A stretch of DNA of 64,000 nucleotides from positions 1,178,001 to 1,242,000 of the forward strand of contig JAFFJZ010000043.1 of NCBI GenBank assembly GCA_018340375.1, in the 5' to 3' direction. Both the position numbers and the translations under genes were made by a program. Position 1 is the first letter of the stretch. Each line of letters opens with the position of its first letter. Shown in pieces: positions 37,495 through 49,518 of the stretch. This stretch comes from Gonatopus flavifemur (taxonomy: Eukaryota > Arthropoda > Insecta > Hymenoptera > Dryinidae). The notes beneath the pieces were generated by a model. The model was not told where the DNA came from. It saw only the letters and a list, made by a program, of their open reading frames with translations, and ran no database searches.

Positions 37495-38416
37495 CAGTGG
37501 GTTGCCATATCATTAGGCCACAGTTGAGATTTTTGAGATTACTCCAGAGTTGAATATCTCAGTGAAAAATTATCGTAAGGGAACAAATGAATACGCAATT
37601 TCAAGGGCAAACTCTACTCTTTGAGCATCATTTGACCCCTTTGGTCTATCATGTTTGTCCAACAACCTACATCGCATTGAGTATGAGCATTTTTGCCGAT
37701 ATTTCCTCAGTTTTTTAAACAGGAGGAGCTCGCAGGAAGATTAAAACATGGAAACACGAAAATAAACGTTCTGTAGAGAATTTCCTCAGCTTCAAAACGC
37801 TTTTTTTATCTTCTTGGTAGAGTCATTTTTAGCGAAGTTATGTCATGTTTCATGACTTGTAATTTGGAGACGGTAGAGGGGGGAAAAATCTCCATGAAAG
37901 AAAAAGATTTGTTTTGAGATGTATTATACGCAGAAAATACTTTTGACAGCAATCAAAAACCTCTCGAAGGATTTTTTTTCGTATAATACATAGCAAAACT
38001 AAACTTTTTCCTCCAAGGATATTTTTTGTCCCCTTAACCGTCTCAAAATTACAAGTCATAAAACATGACATAACTCCGCTGAAAATGACTCTACCAGGAA
38101 AATAAAAAAAGCGTTTCGGAGCTGAGGAAATTCTCTACAAAATGTTTATTTTCGTGTTTCCATGTTTTAATCTTCCTGCGAGCTCCTTCTGTTTGAAAAA
38201 CTGAGGAAATATCGACCAAAATGCTCATACTGAATGCGATGTAGGTTGTCGGACAAACATGATAGACCAAAAAGGTCAAATGATGCTCAAAGAGTAGACT
38301 TTGCCCTTGAAATTGCGTATTCATTTGTTTCCTCACGATAATTTTTCACTGAGATATTCAACTTTGGAGTAATCTCAATAATCGCAACTGTGGCCTAATA
38401 ATTTGGCAACCCACTG
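37495..38416. mobile_element. 922-bp palindromic MITE, TA target, in the gag relic
   Basis: It starts CAGTGGGTTGCCATATCATT and ends with the inverted word GGCAACCCACTG. TA is duplicated at 37493-37494 and 38417-38418. The arms are ~370 bp each. Removing the element plus one TA restores the gag reading frame of the host sequence. Relics of the family also occur at 13290-15020. Confidence 0.9.
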
Positions 38417-40092
38417 TATGTCATCTCATGTCTCAGTGGGTCGATTGAATGACTTTAATGCACGCAAATGCTTTTTCACGCCATCTATGATAATTCTTGA
38501 ATATTGAAAGTTTTCTTTGGTTATCGTGGGAAGATTCATAATTTCTTTAATATGGATGTGCAAATTCATGCGACTATTGTCGAAACGCTCCTTCAATAAT
38601 GTGCAAGCGTCGTTATAATTCAGTTTCTAAAGTTCTAGCGATTGAATGAAATTAGCAGCATCACTCGTAAGACAGGACTGCAAATATTGAAATTGAATCC
38701 ACGGGAAGAAGAACTCGACGAGCGCTCGAACCGCGGTAAAAGTATTGGCCAAGCGGTCACGTGGGGGACTGAAAAAAAAGTCGGAATTTTGGGAAACTAA
38801 AAATACTGGGTGATAGGGCTTGAAAAATCAATACGAGTGTTCGTTTACAATGCTTTCCTATGATCAATAGTTTTCGAGAAAAAAATTAAAAAGTACCTCT
38901 TTTTCTCGTACTAAAAATGAATGTTTTTTCATCTTAAACTCTTTATAACTCGAGCAGTTTTCAACGTATCAAGATGAGTCTTGCAGATTCTGATTCGGAA
39001 CACTCCCCCAAAGATGACGATCTCGACGAAATTTTCAAAAATTGATGCAAAATTAATGAATTTTCAATTTGAAGTGAAAACTTGGTTTTCAACGAAGAGG
39101 AAAACTTTGCATTGAAAAAGTGTCGGGGGAAGTATGAGCTACAAAAAACTTCCAGCGACAAAGTTGTTCGCTAGTGTGCGGACAAACTTTATGGAAAGTT
39201 TCAGATCAATTGGACTATTGGTTCGAAAGATACAGCGATTTATCCATCAGCTCGCAACGGAAATTTCTCATGACTCTACGTCGTTTACCTGCTGAATATG
39301 AGGATCCGAATAAAAGGTTGCATTCACTCGATTTTTCAACGTAGATTCATGTTTTTTTAGTCGAAGCATCCAAATATCCAACTATTTTTGCAAAATTCGT
39401 TGTACATTGTTTTTTTTTATAAACAATTTTTATTCAACGCATCATCGTTCAATCCTTATTCGGCAAGATGAAAATTAAAGATTGAACATTTTTGTGCTCT
39501 CTCAAACTCCATAGTTTCCGAAACTTATTTCACGATTACTTGGCCAAATCTTATCGGAATGATATAAACATTGATATCCAGATTCGATGTGTATTGCCGA
39601 AGCTTGTAAAATGATTCGAATGATGGAAACATTTCGTTTTTCAATAATATTTGATAACGAATTAGTGGCTCTCAGGCTCGTGTTTTCCGAGTTTCAACGA
39701 CACAAAGTGTCGAGCGAAATGTGAAATTACAAAAACTTCGAACAATAAAGTTATGCTCTTATGTTTGAGGAAGTTTTTCTGTAAATTTTAAATTAATCGA
39801 ACAAAAAATATGGGGTTTATGATTTATGTAAAACGATCTCGTCTTATAAACGGGTCCTGTATAACATCATATTCATGTCTTGAAATATATTTCAGACAAG
39901 TTTGAAATGTCTCGTGCAACGTGTTTGGATATCATTCCCATAATATATGACACATACAAACCTCGTGATAAAAGTTCATTATTTGTACTTTTCCTTCAGT
40001 CATAAATGATTTGGAAATGCTAGTGAACTTTGAATTGTTTATAGACATGATTGTCGAATTGAATTCGGACAAATTTGATTCGAATTCAATGT

Positions 40093-40201
40093 GACCCTAA
40101 CAGCACAACTGCTTTCCGTTACCTTTCGATACCTTTCTGAAAGGTGTTACACGTTTCAGAAAGGTATCGAAAGGTAACTGAAAGCAGTTGTGTTGTGAGG
40201 G
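40093..40201. repeat. ~109-bp near-perfect palindrome
   Basis: ACCCTAACAGCACAACTG… GATACCTTTCTGAAA on the left is mirrored by TTTCAGAAAGGTATCG… CAGTTGTGTTGTGAGGGT on the right, around a ~12-nt loop. It is probably a miniature element. It lies in the centre of the 3.35-kb fold-back element. Confidence 0.75.
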
Positions 40202-40202
40202 T

Positions 40203-40497
40203 ACACGGAGAGAAAGGATTCGCTGGAATAGCAAGAATTTCGCTGTTCCAGCGAAATTCGCTCGTTATTACATATGGACAGCAAGCAAGTTTGCTGAAAT
40301 AAACGCCAATGATATTTTCAACGAATCAAGCTTCGCAAGACCAGCGAAGGACTGATAATTATAACGAATCAATACGTAAAAACAGCGAATTAGTTCGTTA
40401 ATCCAGCGCATTGGTTCGTTAATACAGCGAATTTCTATTCAATCCACTTAGCGAAGACGGATTCATTCAGATAGCGAAATCTTTTTTCTCCGTTTAA
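40203..40497. mobile_element. ~295-bp MITE with CGGAGA termini
   Basis: The left end CACGGAGAGAAAGGATTCGCTG and right end AGCGAAATCTTTTTTCTCCG are imperfect inverted repeats. The inside is peppered with CAGCGAAT/ATTCGCTG motifs (at least eight), a likely set of subterminal binding sites. No coding sequence. Confidence 0.6.
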
Positions 40498-40618
40498 TGA
40501 ACCAAAATTGCCCCCCTTGGACACAATACACTGTGAAAAATTCATGTAAATAAACGATTCAAACTGCATACAATATATTTTGAACCAAAAAAAGAAATTA
40601 TATCATTAGAGTGAATAA

Positions 40619-40954
40619 TTATTCTTTATTTTTAGGTTTTCTAATTGATATTTTCGAAAATGAGCTCTCAAAAAATTTTCCACCTTTTGGACTCAAATAT
40701 TTTAATAAAGTTTGTAAATCTTTCATCTTCTCTGCACTTATGCCAGTTGGAGCAGCTGGTGGTGATTTGCATAATGCATGTAAACTCACTGAAGATTTGA
40801 TGATATGAATTTTTGGTTCTCCATTGTAACTTTGGAATATATTGATTTGACCGTTAGGAAAATATTGAATCCGTACTGTTTTGCTGATTTGCAGATTCTT
40901 AATATCTTTGACATTTTCCTGTAACAGAACCTTATAATCTCGGACTAATTTCAA
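40619..40954 (-). pseudogene. C-terminal protein fragment inside the fold-back element
   Basis: An open minus-strand frame of 111 codons that reads like real coding sequence: an even residue mix, VRIQYFPNGQINIFQSYNG, then SPPAAPTGISAEKMKDLQTL and a basic tail ending at TAA. It begins next to the right arm, so its upstream part is missing; the remaining frame may have been the last exon of the transposase of the parent element. I do not recognise a named domain. If it is a transposase remnant, the catalytic part has been lost. Confidence 0.4.
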
Positions 40955-42271
40955 ATTTCCAGAAAAACTTCCTCAAACATAAGAGCATAACTTTATTGTT
41001 CGAAGTTTTTTTAATTTCACATTTCGCTCGACACTTTGTGTCGTTGAAACTCGGGAAACACGAGCCTGAGAGCCACTAATTCGTTATCAAATATTATTAA
41101 AAAACGAAATGTTTCCATCATTCGAATCATTTTACAAGCTTCGGCAATACACATCGAATCTGGATATCAATGTTTATATCATTCCGATAAGATTTGGCCA
41201 AGTAATCGTGAAATAAGTTTCGGAAACTATTGAGTTCGAGAGAGCACAAAAATGTTCAATCTTCAATTTTCATCTTGCAGAATAAGGATTGAACGATGAT
41301 GCGTTGAATAAAAATTGTTTATAAAAAAAAACAATGTACAACGAATTTTGCACAAATAGTTGGATATTTGGATGCTTCGACTGAAAAAACATGAATCTAC
41401 GTTGAGAAATCGAGTGAATGCAACCTTTTATTCGGATCCTCATATTCAGCAGGTAAACGACGTAGAGTCATGAGAAATTTCCGTTGCGAGCTGATGGATA
41501 AATCGCTGTATCTTTCGAACCAATAGTCCAATTGATCTGAAACTTTCCATAAAGTTTGTCCGCACACTAGCGAACAACTTTGTCGCTGGAAGTTTTTTGT
41601 AGCTCATACTTCCCCCGACACTTTTTCAATGCAAAGTTTTCCTCTTCGTTGAAAACCAAGTTTTCACTTCAAATTGAAAATTCATTAATTTTGCATCAAT
41701 TTTTGAAAATTTCGTCGAGATCGTCATCTTTGGGGGAGTGTTCCGAATCAGAATCTGCAAGACTCATCTTGATACGTTGAAAACTGCTCGAGTTATAACG
41801 AGTTTAAGATGAAAAAACATTCATTTTTAGTACGAGAAAAAGAGGTACTTTTTAATTTTTTTCTCGAAAACTATTGATCATAGAAAAACATTGTAAACGA
41901 ACACTTGTATTGATTTTTCAAGCCCTATCACCCAGTATTTTTAGTTTTCCAAAATTCCGACTTTTTTTTCGGTCCCCCACGTGACCGCTTGGACAATACT
42001 TTTACCGCGGTTCGAGCGCTCGTCTAGTTCTTCTCCCCGTGGGTTCAATTTTGGTATGCTATTGAAACTATTATTTTTATGTATTAACGAAACGAATATA
42101 TTAGAAAATGGTAGCCAGTTTTCGTGTTTGCTCGTGAACGTTGGTGAATTAAATTTTGTCAATTTCACATTCATCGATCTATCATTATTCTCTAGCTCGA
42201 TTTAACTATTGGCAGGGACGACAGGCTCAGTTGAAGTCGACGCAGAATTTCGGAGAGGAGGATGTAATATG

Positions 42272-43439
42272 CCACACAGCAAGCAGTTCTTCAAGGCGTC
42301 TAAAAGAGTCCTGAATTCATGTATCTTCAAGACATTTCTAAAAGACATCTTAAAGATGTCTTTTAGAAATGTATGAGAGATCTCTTGCTGCGCGAGTTCT
42401 ATAGGACAACTGTAATTGAGATATATTCAAGAACACTCATAAACATTTTTCGAAGATATCTTCAAGAGCACTTTTAGAACAATCCCAATAGACCCATTAG
42501 ATCAAAGAGAATTAGAGAGGACATTGCAGTCATTCACGTATAGTCATTCACAGTGTCCCGCGCATTTGTTCAACGTGTGCAGTGAGGAACGACGACGCCG
42601 CGCCGATGATATTGTGCAATATTGATTATATATAATTAATTATATATATACATAAACATTCAAGATCCAATACTGGATAATAAAAGTATTGCCGCAGAAA
42701 AGAAACGTGTAACCAGTTACATTACAATAATATATTTTGTTTTGTAGCGAATAATCCTATTTGCAAAAACTAACCTATCAATATACAGAATCATATATTA
42801 GAGGAATATCAATTTATTATTTTATCCATTGCACTTTATCTTTTATGTACGTACGTGAATTAAATTTCCATCAAATTCCACATTTTTGTGCAAGATAGAA
42901 TGTATCGAAATTCAGATTCAAGTGAATGAAATTGAATGTTGGAATATTTTGAATTTGAGTTATATACATGCATGGAAAATGCTTGAAGTATTTTTGCATT
43001 CGAATTATATGCGAACACCTCATATGTTTTAGGGAGCCTTTATTCAAATTAATAAATCAAAATAATGAATGAATTCGTATGGTTATGGATATTTTGATAT
43101 TTTAATCAAGACATTTTGATAATACTTTCAAGAAATCTTCGAGAGATATTTGAGAGTTCTTCAGAAAGTCTTCAGGAGGGATTTAAGAATTCTTCAAGAA
43201 GGATTTAAGATCTCTTCAAGAGCTCTTAAAGACATCTTCAAGAAATCATTGAGAATTCTTGAACATTTCTCGAAGATGTCTTTTAGATTTCTCGAAGACA
43301 ACTAAAAGATATCTATTGGTGTTGCATAAGACATCTTTTCGCTCACGAAAAGAGATCTTTTGGAAAGGTCTTGCAAGAGCTCTTGCAGTTTTCAGAGACA
43401 TCTTTTAGATATCTAAGAGAGCTCTTTTTGTCTGTGTGG
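42272..43439. mobile_element. Repeat element with CCACACAG termini and AGATGTCTT-rich ends
   Basis: CCACACAG at 42272 is mirrored by CTGTGTGG ending at 43439. Both ends carry dense degenerate copies of AAGACATCTT/AGATCTTTT-like words (42290-42480 and 43120-43430), many locally self-complementary. The middle is AT-rich and non-coding. It abuts the N-terminal end of the gag relic and probably truncated it. Confidence 0.55.
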
Positions 43440-43483
43440 GATGGTGTTCATTTTTGCGGTTACAAAAAAGATGCTTCCTCAAT

Positions 43484-43714
43484 GGGAAGAATAGGTCAAA
43501 ATCCAGTCAAAATTTTTGCCGAAGTGATAATTTTTTTGACAAAATGTTCAGAAATTGGTGGGAGAAAAAATGGACCAGATGAAGCCCCATTTTGCATGAT
43601 GCCCCAAGATCGGGCCTAATCTAGCCCATTTTTTATTTCAAAAGTGTATGAACATCTTGTCAGAAAAATGATCACTTACCAAAAGTTTTGACGTGATTTT
43701 GACCTATTGTTCCC
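43484..43714. mobile_element. 231-bp palindromic MITE
   Basis: GGGAAGAATAGGTCAAAATC is mirrored by GATTTTGACCTATTGTTCCC. Matching continues through CAAAATTTTTGCCGAAGTGAT and its diverged complement. It lies just outside the left LTR of the BEL/Pao element. Confidence 0.65.
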
Positions 43715-43872
43715 GTTGGGTTCCTCGAAACCATTTCGATCTTCCTCTTCAGGTTCATTGCTGAAAACTTCTATTTCGGTCTGAATTCTATTATTTGCCA
43801 ACTACGCGCACACTTCGGGGGTCAAGACAGTGAATAAACATGAAAATAGTGACCTTTCGAGGAATCATAAAA

Positions 43873-44204
43873 TGTTTGAGATGGCCCTTCGAGTTTAACG
43901 AGAATGTTCAAAATTGAAGGAACTGAGGAATCCAGCTATGGAGAAGGATAATTAATTACAAGTGCAGTAGGATTTGAAGCGGAGAGAATGGACTGTATTT
44001 GATGGGTTCAGACAAAAAAAGAAGATAATTGGAGTGATAACGGATTTACTGACACGTAATTGACAAGTTCTCATGACTGACTAACTGAATACTGTACAGC
44101 AAGTGAGTGGGGGGTGTTCCCCGTAGTACGATACACACGAGACGAGAGGGGCTGTATTACACGGTACTGATAATTTCGAACTTGACAGCGCTCTTTTCGA
44201 AACA
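43873..44204 (-). repeat. 3' LTR of the BEL/Pao element (332 bp)
   Basis: It begins TGTTTGAGATGGCCCTTCG and ends CTTTTCGAAACA, i.e. with TG…CA ends. It matches 50587-50917 apart from about a dozen substitutions. Preceded by TAAAA. Confidence 0.92.
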
Positions 44205-44356
44205 TACCGCCCACCTCGTGTGTACGCACGAAACGCACACAAGGCACGTATTTTGATACAGAATTTGGTTTTAAGAGCATTAGTCAGTCAGCGTGCGTGA
44301 GATACAATGGTAGTGAACATTCATATTTTATAGTGAGTTGTCTATCACTAATCCTA

Positions 44357-47300
44357 CGTACTAGTGCCGTTTGGGATCGGCAATTTATAAATCTTAGTAA
44401 TAGGTCGAACAAGAACAGATTGAGCGGTTTTGACTGAAACTACTCTCACCAAACCATCTGGTCCCGGATGACAATCCACTATCCTACCCAAAGCCCATTT
44501 GCATGGAGGCAAGTGGTTTTGGGAGAGCAGAACTAGATCCCCGGGTTGCAGATTAATTTTGGAGTGGTCCATTCTTCACGCTGTTGTAGCGAATTCAAAT
44601 AATCGTTAGACCAAGTATGCCAAAATCGCTCGGTCATTCGTTGGACTAGCTGCCAACGAGACAGCCGATTTTCCTTCAAATCGAGCACTGAGGGAGAGGG
44701 AACTGACTTGAGGGCAGTCCCAATGAGGAAGTGGCCCGGTGTGAGGGCATCGAAATCGTTGATGTCATCAGTGAGAGGCGCAATCGGGCGTGAATTGAGA
44801 CAGGCCTCAATTCGGCAAAGCAGAGTGGAGAATTCCTCGGTGGGAGGAGTGTCTGACCCCAATACGCGCTGCAGATGATATTTTAGGCTTCGCACTCCAG
44901 CTTCCTAAATACCGCCGAAGTGTGGAGCTGATGGTGGAATAAACTCCCAGGATATCCCATCGGTCGAGAGCTTGGCATGGATCTCGGGATCGCGGGTGAC
45001 GGATTTGAATGCTAGCGTTAATTCTCGACTAGCACCTTGAAAATTGGTACCACGATCACTGTACAGGTGACTGGGAAGCCCGCGGCGCGATACGGATGGG
45101 TCGAGCGCCGCAAGGAAGGTAGTAGTGGAATAGTCGTGTACGAGTTCGACATGTATCGCACGAGTGGAGAGACATACAAATAAGGACACATACGCCTTGT
45201 GTGCTCTGCTCCCGCGACCTCGTTTAGATAGAACCATGAAGGGACCAGCATAGTCCACTCCAGTGTGGAGGAAAGCGCGAGAGGGTTGAGTAAGCATTGC
45301 AGGGAGATCAGCCATGAATTGGGTAGAAGGTTTAGCCCGTTCCTTAGCGCAGATGATACACTTATGGATAAGACTTCGCACCGCCGTTCGGGCCCCTAAA
45401 GTCCAGAATTTCTCCCGCAGAGTGCGCAAGGTGAGCTGTGTCCCACCATGTAATGTGATGATATGGTATTGTTGTATAAGAAGATCTGATATTCGGTGTC
45501 TACCTTATACAATTGGGAATTTTCGCTGGAATGATAATGAGGACCAGCGCAGCCGCCCGCCAACCCGAATTATGCCAGATTTAAAAGGATTCAGTCTGAT
45601 AAGAGGACTTGAAGGTGGCAATGGAGATTTGTTTTGCAGAGCTATGATCTCCTTGGGAAAGGTACTCCGTTGAACTTCCCTTATCCAATAATTGGAAGCC
45701 GCTTCGATTTCCTGTGGAGTTAGCACAGAGGACTCGAACCCCTGCGTTGATTTTAGAATGAGGGAAGCGGATCGTAGAACATAGGCCGTAACCCGCAAAA
45801 GTTTGGGCCAAGAAGAAGTTCGTTGAGGGAGATCACAAGTGTTTTGTGGTACCGTGATATGAGTAGAAGTTTTGACCTTCAAGTCTGAAGTGGTGGCTAG
45901 ATTGGAAACAGGGCTTTGGTCAGGCCAATCGTGGCTGTCGCTGTTGAGCCAGGAGGGTCCAGACCATCAAATGGAATGGAGTTTCAAGCGTGATGATGTG
46001 AATCCCCTCGAGGCACAGTCCGCCGGATTATGTTCTGCAGGTACAACTTTCCATTTGGCAGTAGACACTCGAGTTTGTATCTCCGAGACCCGATTGGCGA
46101 CGAATGTAGTCCACGTAATAGGTTCTCGGCGTATCCAGCCCAGGGTGACCGAAGAATCGGTCCAACAGTGAATTTCAGTATTTGAGAACGATTGGCTGCT
46201 CAAAACGTATTCTATCAAGCGAGTAAGAAGAACAGCGGCAGCTAATTCGAGTTGGGGAATAGAAAGTGTTTTGATAGGAGCTAACTTCGATTCAGCCATG
46301 AGTAATGAGACTTCCACTTCACCAGTATCCATCAGAGATCTCAAATATACGACACCGGCGTACGCCGAGCTAGAAGCGTTGGAGAAGCCGTGAAGTTGGA
46401 GAGAGATTGAGGTACCTTCAGCTCCAATCCATCGTGGGATGGTCGAATACCTCAAATTCTCCAGATCTTGGCAATAGCATTGCCATTTGAGTGACAAATC
46501 GGAAGGTAGCATAACATCCCAATCAAGTTTTCGAGCCCAAGTATCTGAAGTAGAACCTTGGCAGTGATAATGATCGGACTGACCCATCCGAGTGGATCGA
46601 ATATTGTGGCGACGGTGGACAACACGGACCGTTTGGTTGGAGAGGTGGAAGGCTTAATATTGAGTGAAAATCGGAAGCTGTCGTCAGCAGGAGTCCAATG
46701 TACGCCGAGAACTTTGAAGTCCTCGTTTAATTGGAGGTGGGGATCTTGGTCACTACGGCGATCTTGGGGATCAATGCCAGATAGCAACTCGACATTGTTC
46801 GCATTCCACTTACCCAATTGAAAGCCCGCACATTGAAGTAATTGTGAAATTTCTTCGCACATAGTGATCGTCACTGATTCGTCATTGGAACCGAAGAGTA
46901 CATCATCGACGTAAATGTTATCAAGCAAGATCGGCACGGCCAGGGAAAAACGTTTACCTTCGTCGATGAGTAGTTGACGTACACAGCGCAATGCAAGGTA
47001 AGGGGCACACGCCATACCATCAGTGACCGTGTGAAGCTGGTATTGTGCGATGGCCTCGGTGTTATTGGATCGCCAGAGAATCTGCTGAAAACGTCTGTCT
47101 TCCGGATCAATTAGAACCTGGTGAAACATCTTTTTGATGTCCGCCGAGAGTACATATCTATGTGATCGCCATCTAAGAATCATGAGGGGTAACTCCGCTT
47201 GGAGTTTCGGCCCGCTCATGAGACAGTCATTCAATGATTGACGGGTGGAGGTTGGGCTAGAGGCGTTAAATACAACTCGCAGACGAGTTCCACCACTTTC

Positions 47301-48293
47301 CTCCTTAAAAACCGGGTGATGAGGAAGATACACAGATAATTTAGAATTGCATTCGAATGAATTGATTTGACTCATGTGACCCCAGTCAGAGTATTCGGAA
47401 AGGAATTCCCGATAGAGGTTATACTCACAGGGTCGATTAGTGAGCTGGCGCTCGATGCGATGCTGAGATTTGAAGGCTGAATTATATGACTCCCCCAGAG
47501 CCACTGGTGCGGATTGTTTGAATGGGAGGCGGACTACGTATCTGCCCTCAGAGGTACGTGAATGGGTAGAAAGAAAATGATTGTCGCATTTTCGATCTTC
47601 ATCGATAAGAGTAGAAGTCAGGGGGATCTCTTCGACCTCCCAGAATTCGCGGAGTGTTTTGTCTAAATCCAAACTGCAATGATGGGTTTGGATCATGGTA
47701 GTAGAATTGACTACTTTGTCTATGGGTCCAAAAAGTACCCATCCGAATATGCTGTTCTGGGCGGATGGCGTACTGGATGGTCCCGGAATGAATCCCGGAG
47801 TTAATATCGATCCGTAGATATCCGCACCAATCAGCAGAGATATTTCTCCCTCCGAAGAGGAGGTATCGGCCAAGGATAATCCTTGAAGATGGGAATAATT
47901 CAAATCAGGAAGAAAATGTCGAGGCGTATAGGAGGTAATTTTTCTCACCACCAAGGCTGTTACGGATAGAGAAACACGTGAGTCTCTCACTGATGACATC
48001 GAGAACTCGACTGCGGTTTTAACTGTATCCATTGAATTTCCTCCCAGTCTAGAGATAGTCGCATACGCTCAACGTTTGTTTAAACCTAATAATTGAACAA
48101 TAGATTCTGCTATGAAAGAGCACTCAGGTCCTGGATCCAGCAAGGCTCGAACTTCTATCGACTGATGTCTTTTTGTTATTTGAACGCAGGCAGTGGCAAG
48201 TAAAACAGATTTGGGTGTAGCTATTGACCTCACAGACTGATTATGCAGTGTTGGACGTTCGAGTCTCACTGGAAACCAAGAAGGAAGTAGCAT
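44357..48293 (-). pseudogene. BEL/Pao pol: protease, RT, RNase H, integrase (broken)
   Basis: Reading 5' to 3' on the minus strand: an aspartic-protease-like region (ALLDPGPECSF, where DSGSE-like text is usual), a TGA near 48066, reverse transcriptase in 48032-46452 (RLRVVFNASS, LSADIKKMFHQV, active-site box YVDDV), a frameshift near 46550, RNase H-like region to 45967 (HGFSNASSSAY, ESKLAPIK, CWTDSS), another break, then integrase with an HHCC-type finger (HKCIICAKE) and catalytic Asp residues (HTGVDYAGPF, YSDRGTNF). A TAG directly precedes the expected catalytic Glu near 44905. A final shift at ~44565 separates the terminal DUF5641-like region (LQPGDLVLLSQ…GRIVDCHPGPDG). At least five lesions make it non-functional. 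Confidence 0.9.
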
Positions 48294-49518
48294 TAATATT
48301 CAGCGGAGTGGACGCAGAGGGCCCATCGGAGGGCACTAGAGTCGGCACTCTCATCACCTCCGTCGAAGATGCATGTCGATGCAGCAAAGAGTGATGCTTT
48401 TGTTTGCAATGATAGCACTTAAATTGACTTTGGCCATTGTCAGGCTGATGACCTTTGGAGAGACAATTAGAACATAACCGAAGGTTATTCACGGTATCCT
48501 CTCTTTGCTGGAAGGGCATACGTTCAAATTTTTCGCATGTATAGATTTTATGATTGGCTTGACACAATACGCATTTCGTTCGCGATGAAACGAGATGAGT
48601 TCGTACAACTGATTTTTGTGAAGATTTTGAAGGAGTACTGGGATGTTCGGAAGACTTTGAATTATTGGTGAATTTTTCAAGTGTACGTATACGTACGTTC
48701 AGAAATTTACTAAATTCAGCGTACTTTGGATATTCAATTGAGTCTTCCAATCTCGTCTCCCATTCTTTTCGGCTTTGCTTATCTAAACGTTGAGTCAGAA
48801 AGAATATGACTCAATCATCCCATTCATCTACTGAACATCCCAGATTCCTCAGCGAAGTCAAAACCTCTTTCGCAGTATTTCGTAAATATTTTAATCCGTT
48901 TAAACAATCATTCTGAATTATTGGAATGTCGAAAAAGTCACGTAAATGAGCGTCTATGACAGCGCGAGGATTCTCATAATGAGATTTTAACAATTGCCAA
49001 GCTGTAGCGAGATTCGCAGAAGTGATTTTAGTGGTTTTGATTAATGTGCTAGCCTCACCCTTCAAACAATTTTTCAGATAATGCAGTTTTTGAACGAGAG
49101 TAAGACTTCGATTTTTAATCACGAGCGCGTCAAACAAATCGCGAAATTCAATCCAATCGACATAATTACCGGAGGATGAAGGAACATTGATACGCGAGAG
49201 TTGACTGGAACTACCCCGGTGAGCCATAGTGGACTCATTTTCGTTGAGTGTAGAGCTGGCATGTGGTTGATCCTCCAATTTATCGTTGATGAAGTCGACG
49301 GATTCGAGATAGACTTGTTTGATGCTCTCGTAGGTCGTTGCACGCAGAAATTCTCGAATCGTGGCACCTGCAGTATCCTGCTCCTCCTCCTCATCATCTT
49401 CGTCATTAGATATACGGGATTTGAGGAAAAAGAATATCGTCTGGAACCGAGTCCAATTTTTCTCGAGAATCGAGAGTCAACCTTTTAAGATGGCATGAGT
49501 CCATTTAGCTTGTCCCAT
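48241..49518 (-). pseudogene. BEL/Pao gag (broken)
   Basis: The ATG at 49518 opens a frame with a TGA after 13 codons and a second TGA near 48808 (after SVDEWDD). Otherwise it is open to 48241. It has an acidic N-terminal stretch (DEDDEEEEQD), the DUF1759-like core (DWIEFRDLFDALV, LHYLKNCLKGEA) and C-terminal zinc fingers (CVLCQANHKIYTC; CSNCLSKGHQ…CYHCKQKHHSLLH). Both stops are TGA and the second replaces an expected Trp. Gag forms the element's particle. Confidence 0.88.

Larger units (their letters stand above)
38695..42046. mobile_element. 3.35-kb fold-back DNA element with ~1.1-kb arms, AATT duplication
   Basis: The left end GAATCCACGGGAAGAAG and the right end CTTCTCCCCGTGGGTTC are inverted copies, flanked by AATT at 38691-38694 and 42047-42050. 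The arms (38695 to ~39796 and ~40953 to 42046) are so similar that a 66-codon frame in each (38961-39161 minus, 41580-41780 plus) translates identically. The 1.15-kb centre holds a palindrome, a smaller MITE and an ORF for a C-terminal-like peptide. The four-base duplication and kilobase-long TIRs argue for a DNA transposon; no complete transposase is present. Confidence 0.85.
36840..42271 (-). pseudogene. BEL/Pao gag relic split by three insertions
   Basis: Four minus-strand pieces read as one BEL/Pao gag: 42271-42047 (N-terminal, with NSPTFTSKHENWLPFSNIF), 38690-38417 (YLQSCLTSDAANF), 37494-37325 and 37097 to about 36840 (zinc-knuckle CVNCMRSSAHSTHN, then CTGCGGKYNTLLH). The gaps between them are exactly the mobile elements 38695-42046, 37495-38416 and 37098-37324. 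The frame rejoins cleanly across the first two once one target duplication is removed. Several in-frame stops remain, so it is dead. It differs substantially from the BEL/Pao element at 43.9-50.9 kb. Gag packages element RNA in a cytoplasmic particle. Confidence 0.85.

Noticed and set aside
38961..41780. Two identical 66-codon frames as a duplicated gene
   Set aside because: They are the same segment in the two inverted arms of the fold-back element, with no independent sign of coding.
42601..42660. Short GC-rich piece followed by TATATA as a promoter
   Set aside because: It lies within the AGATGTCTT-ended repeat element and no gene follows on either strand.
44905..45429. Stand-alone integrase gene
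   Set aside because: It is one piece of the broken pol of the BEL/Pao element, with the expected neighbours on both sides.
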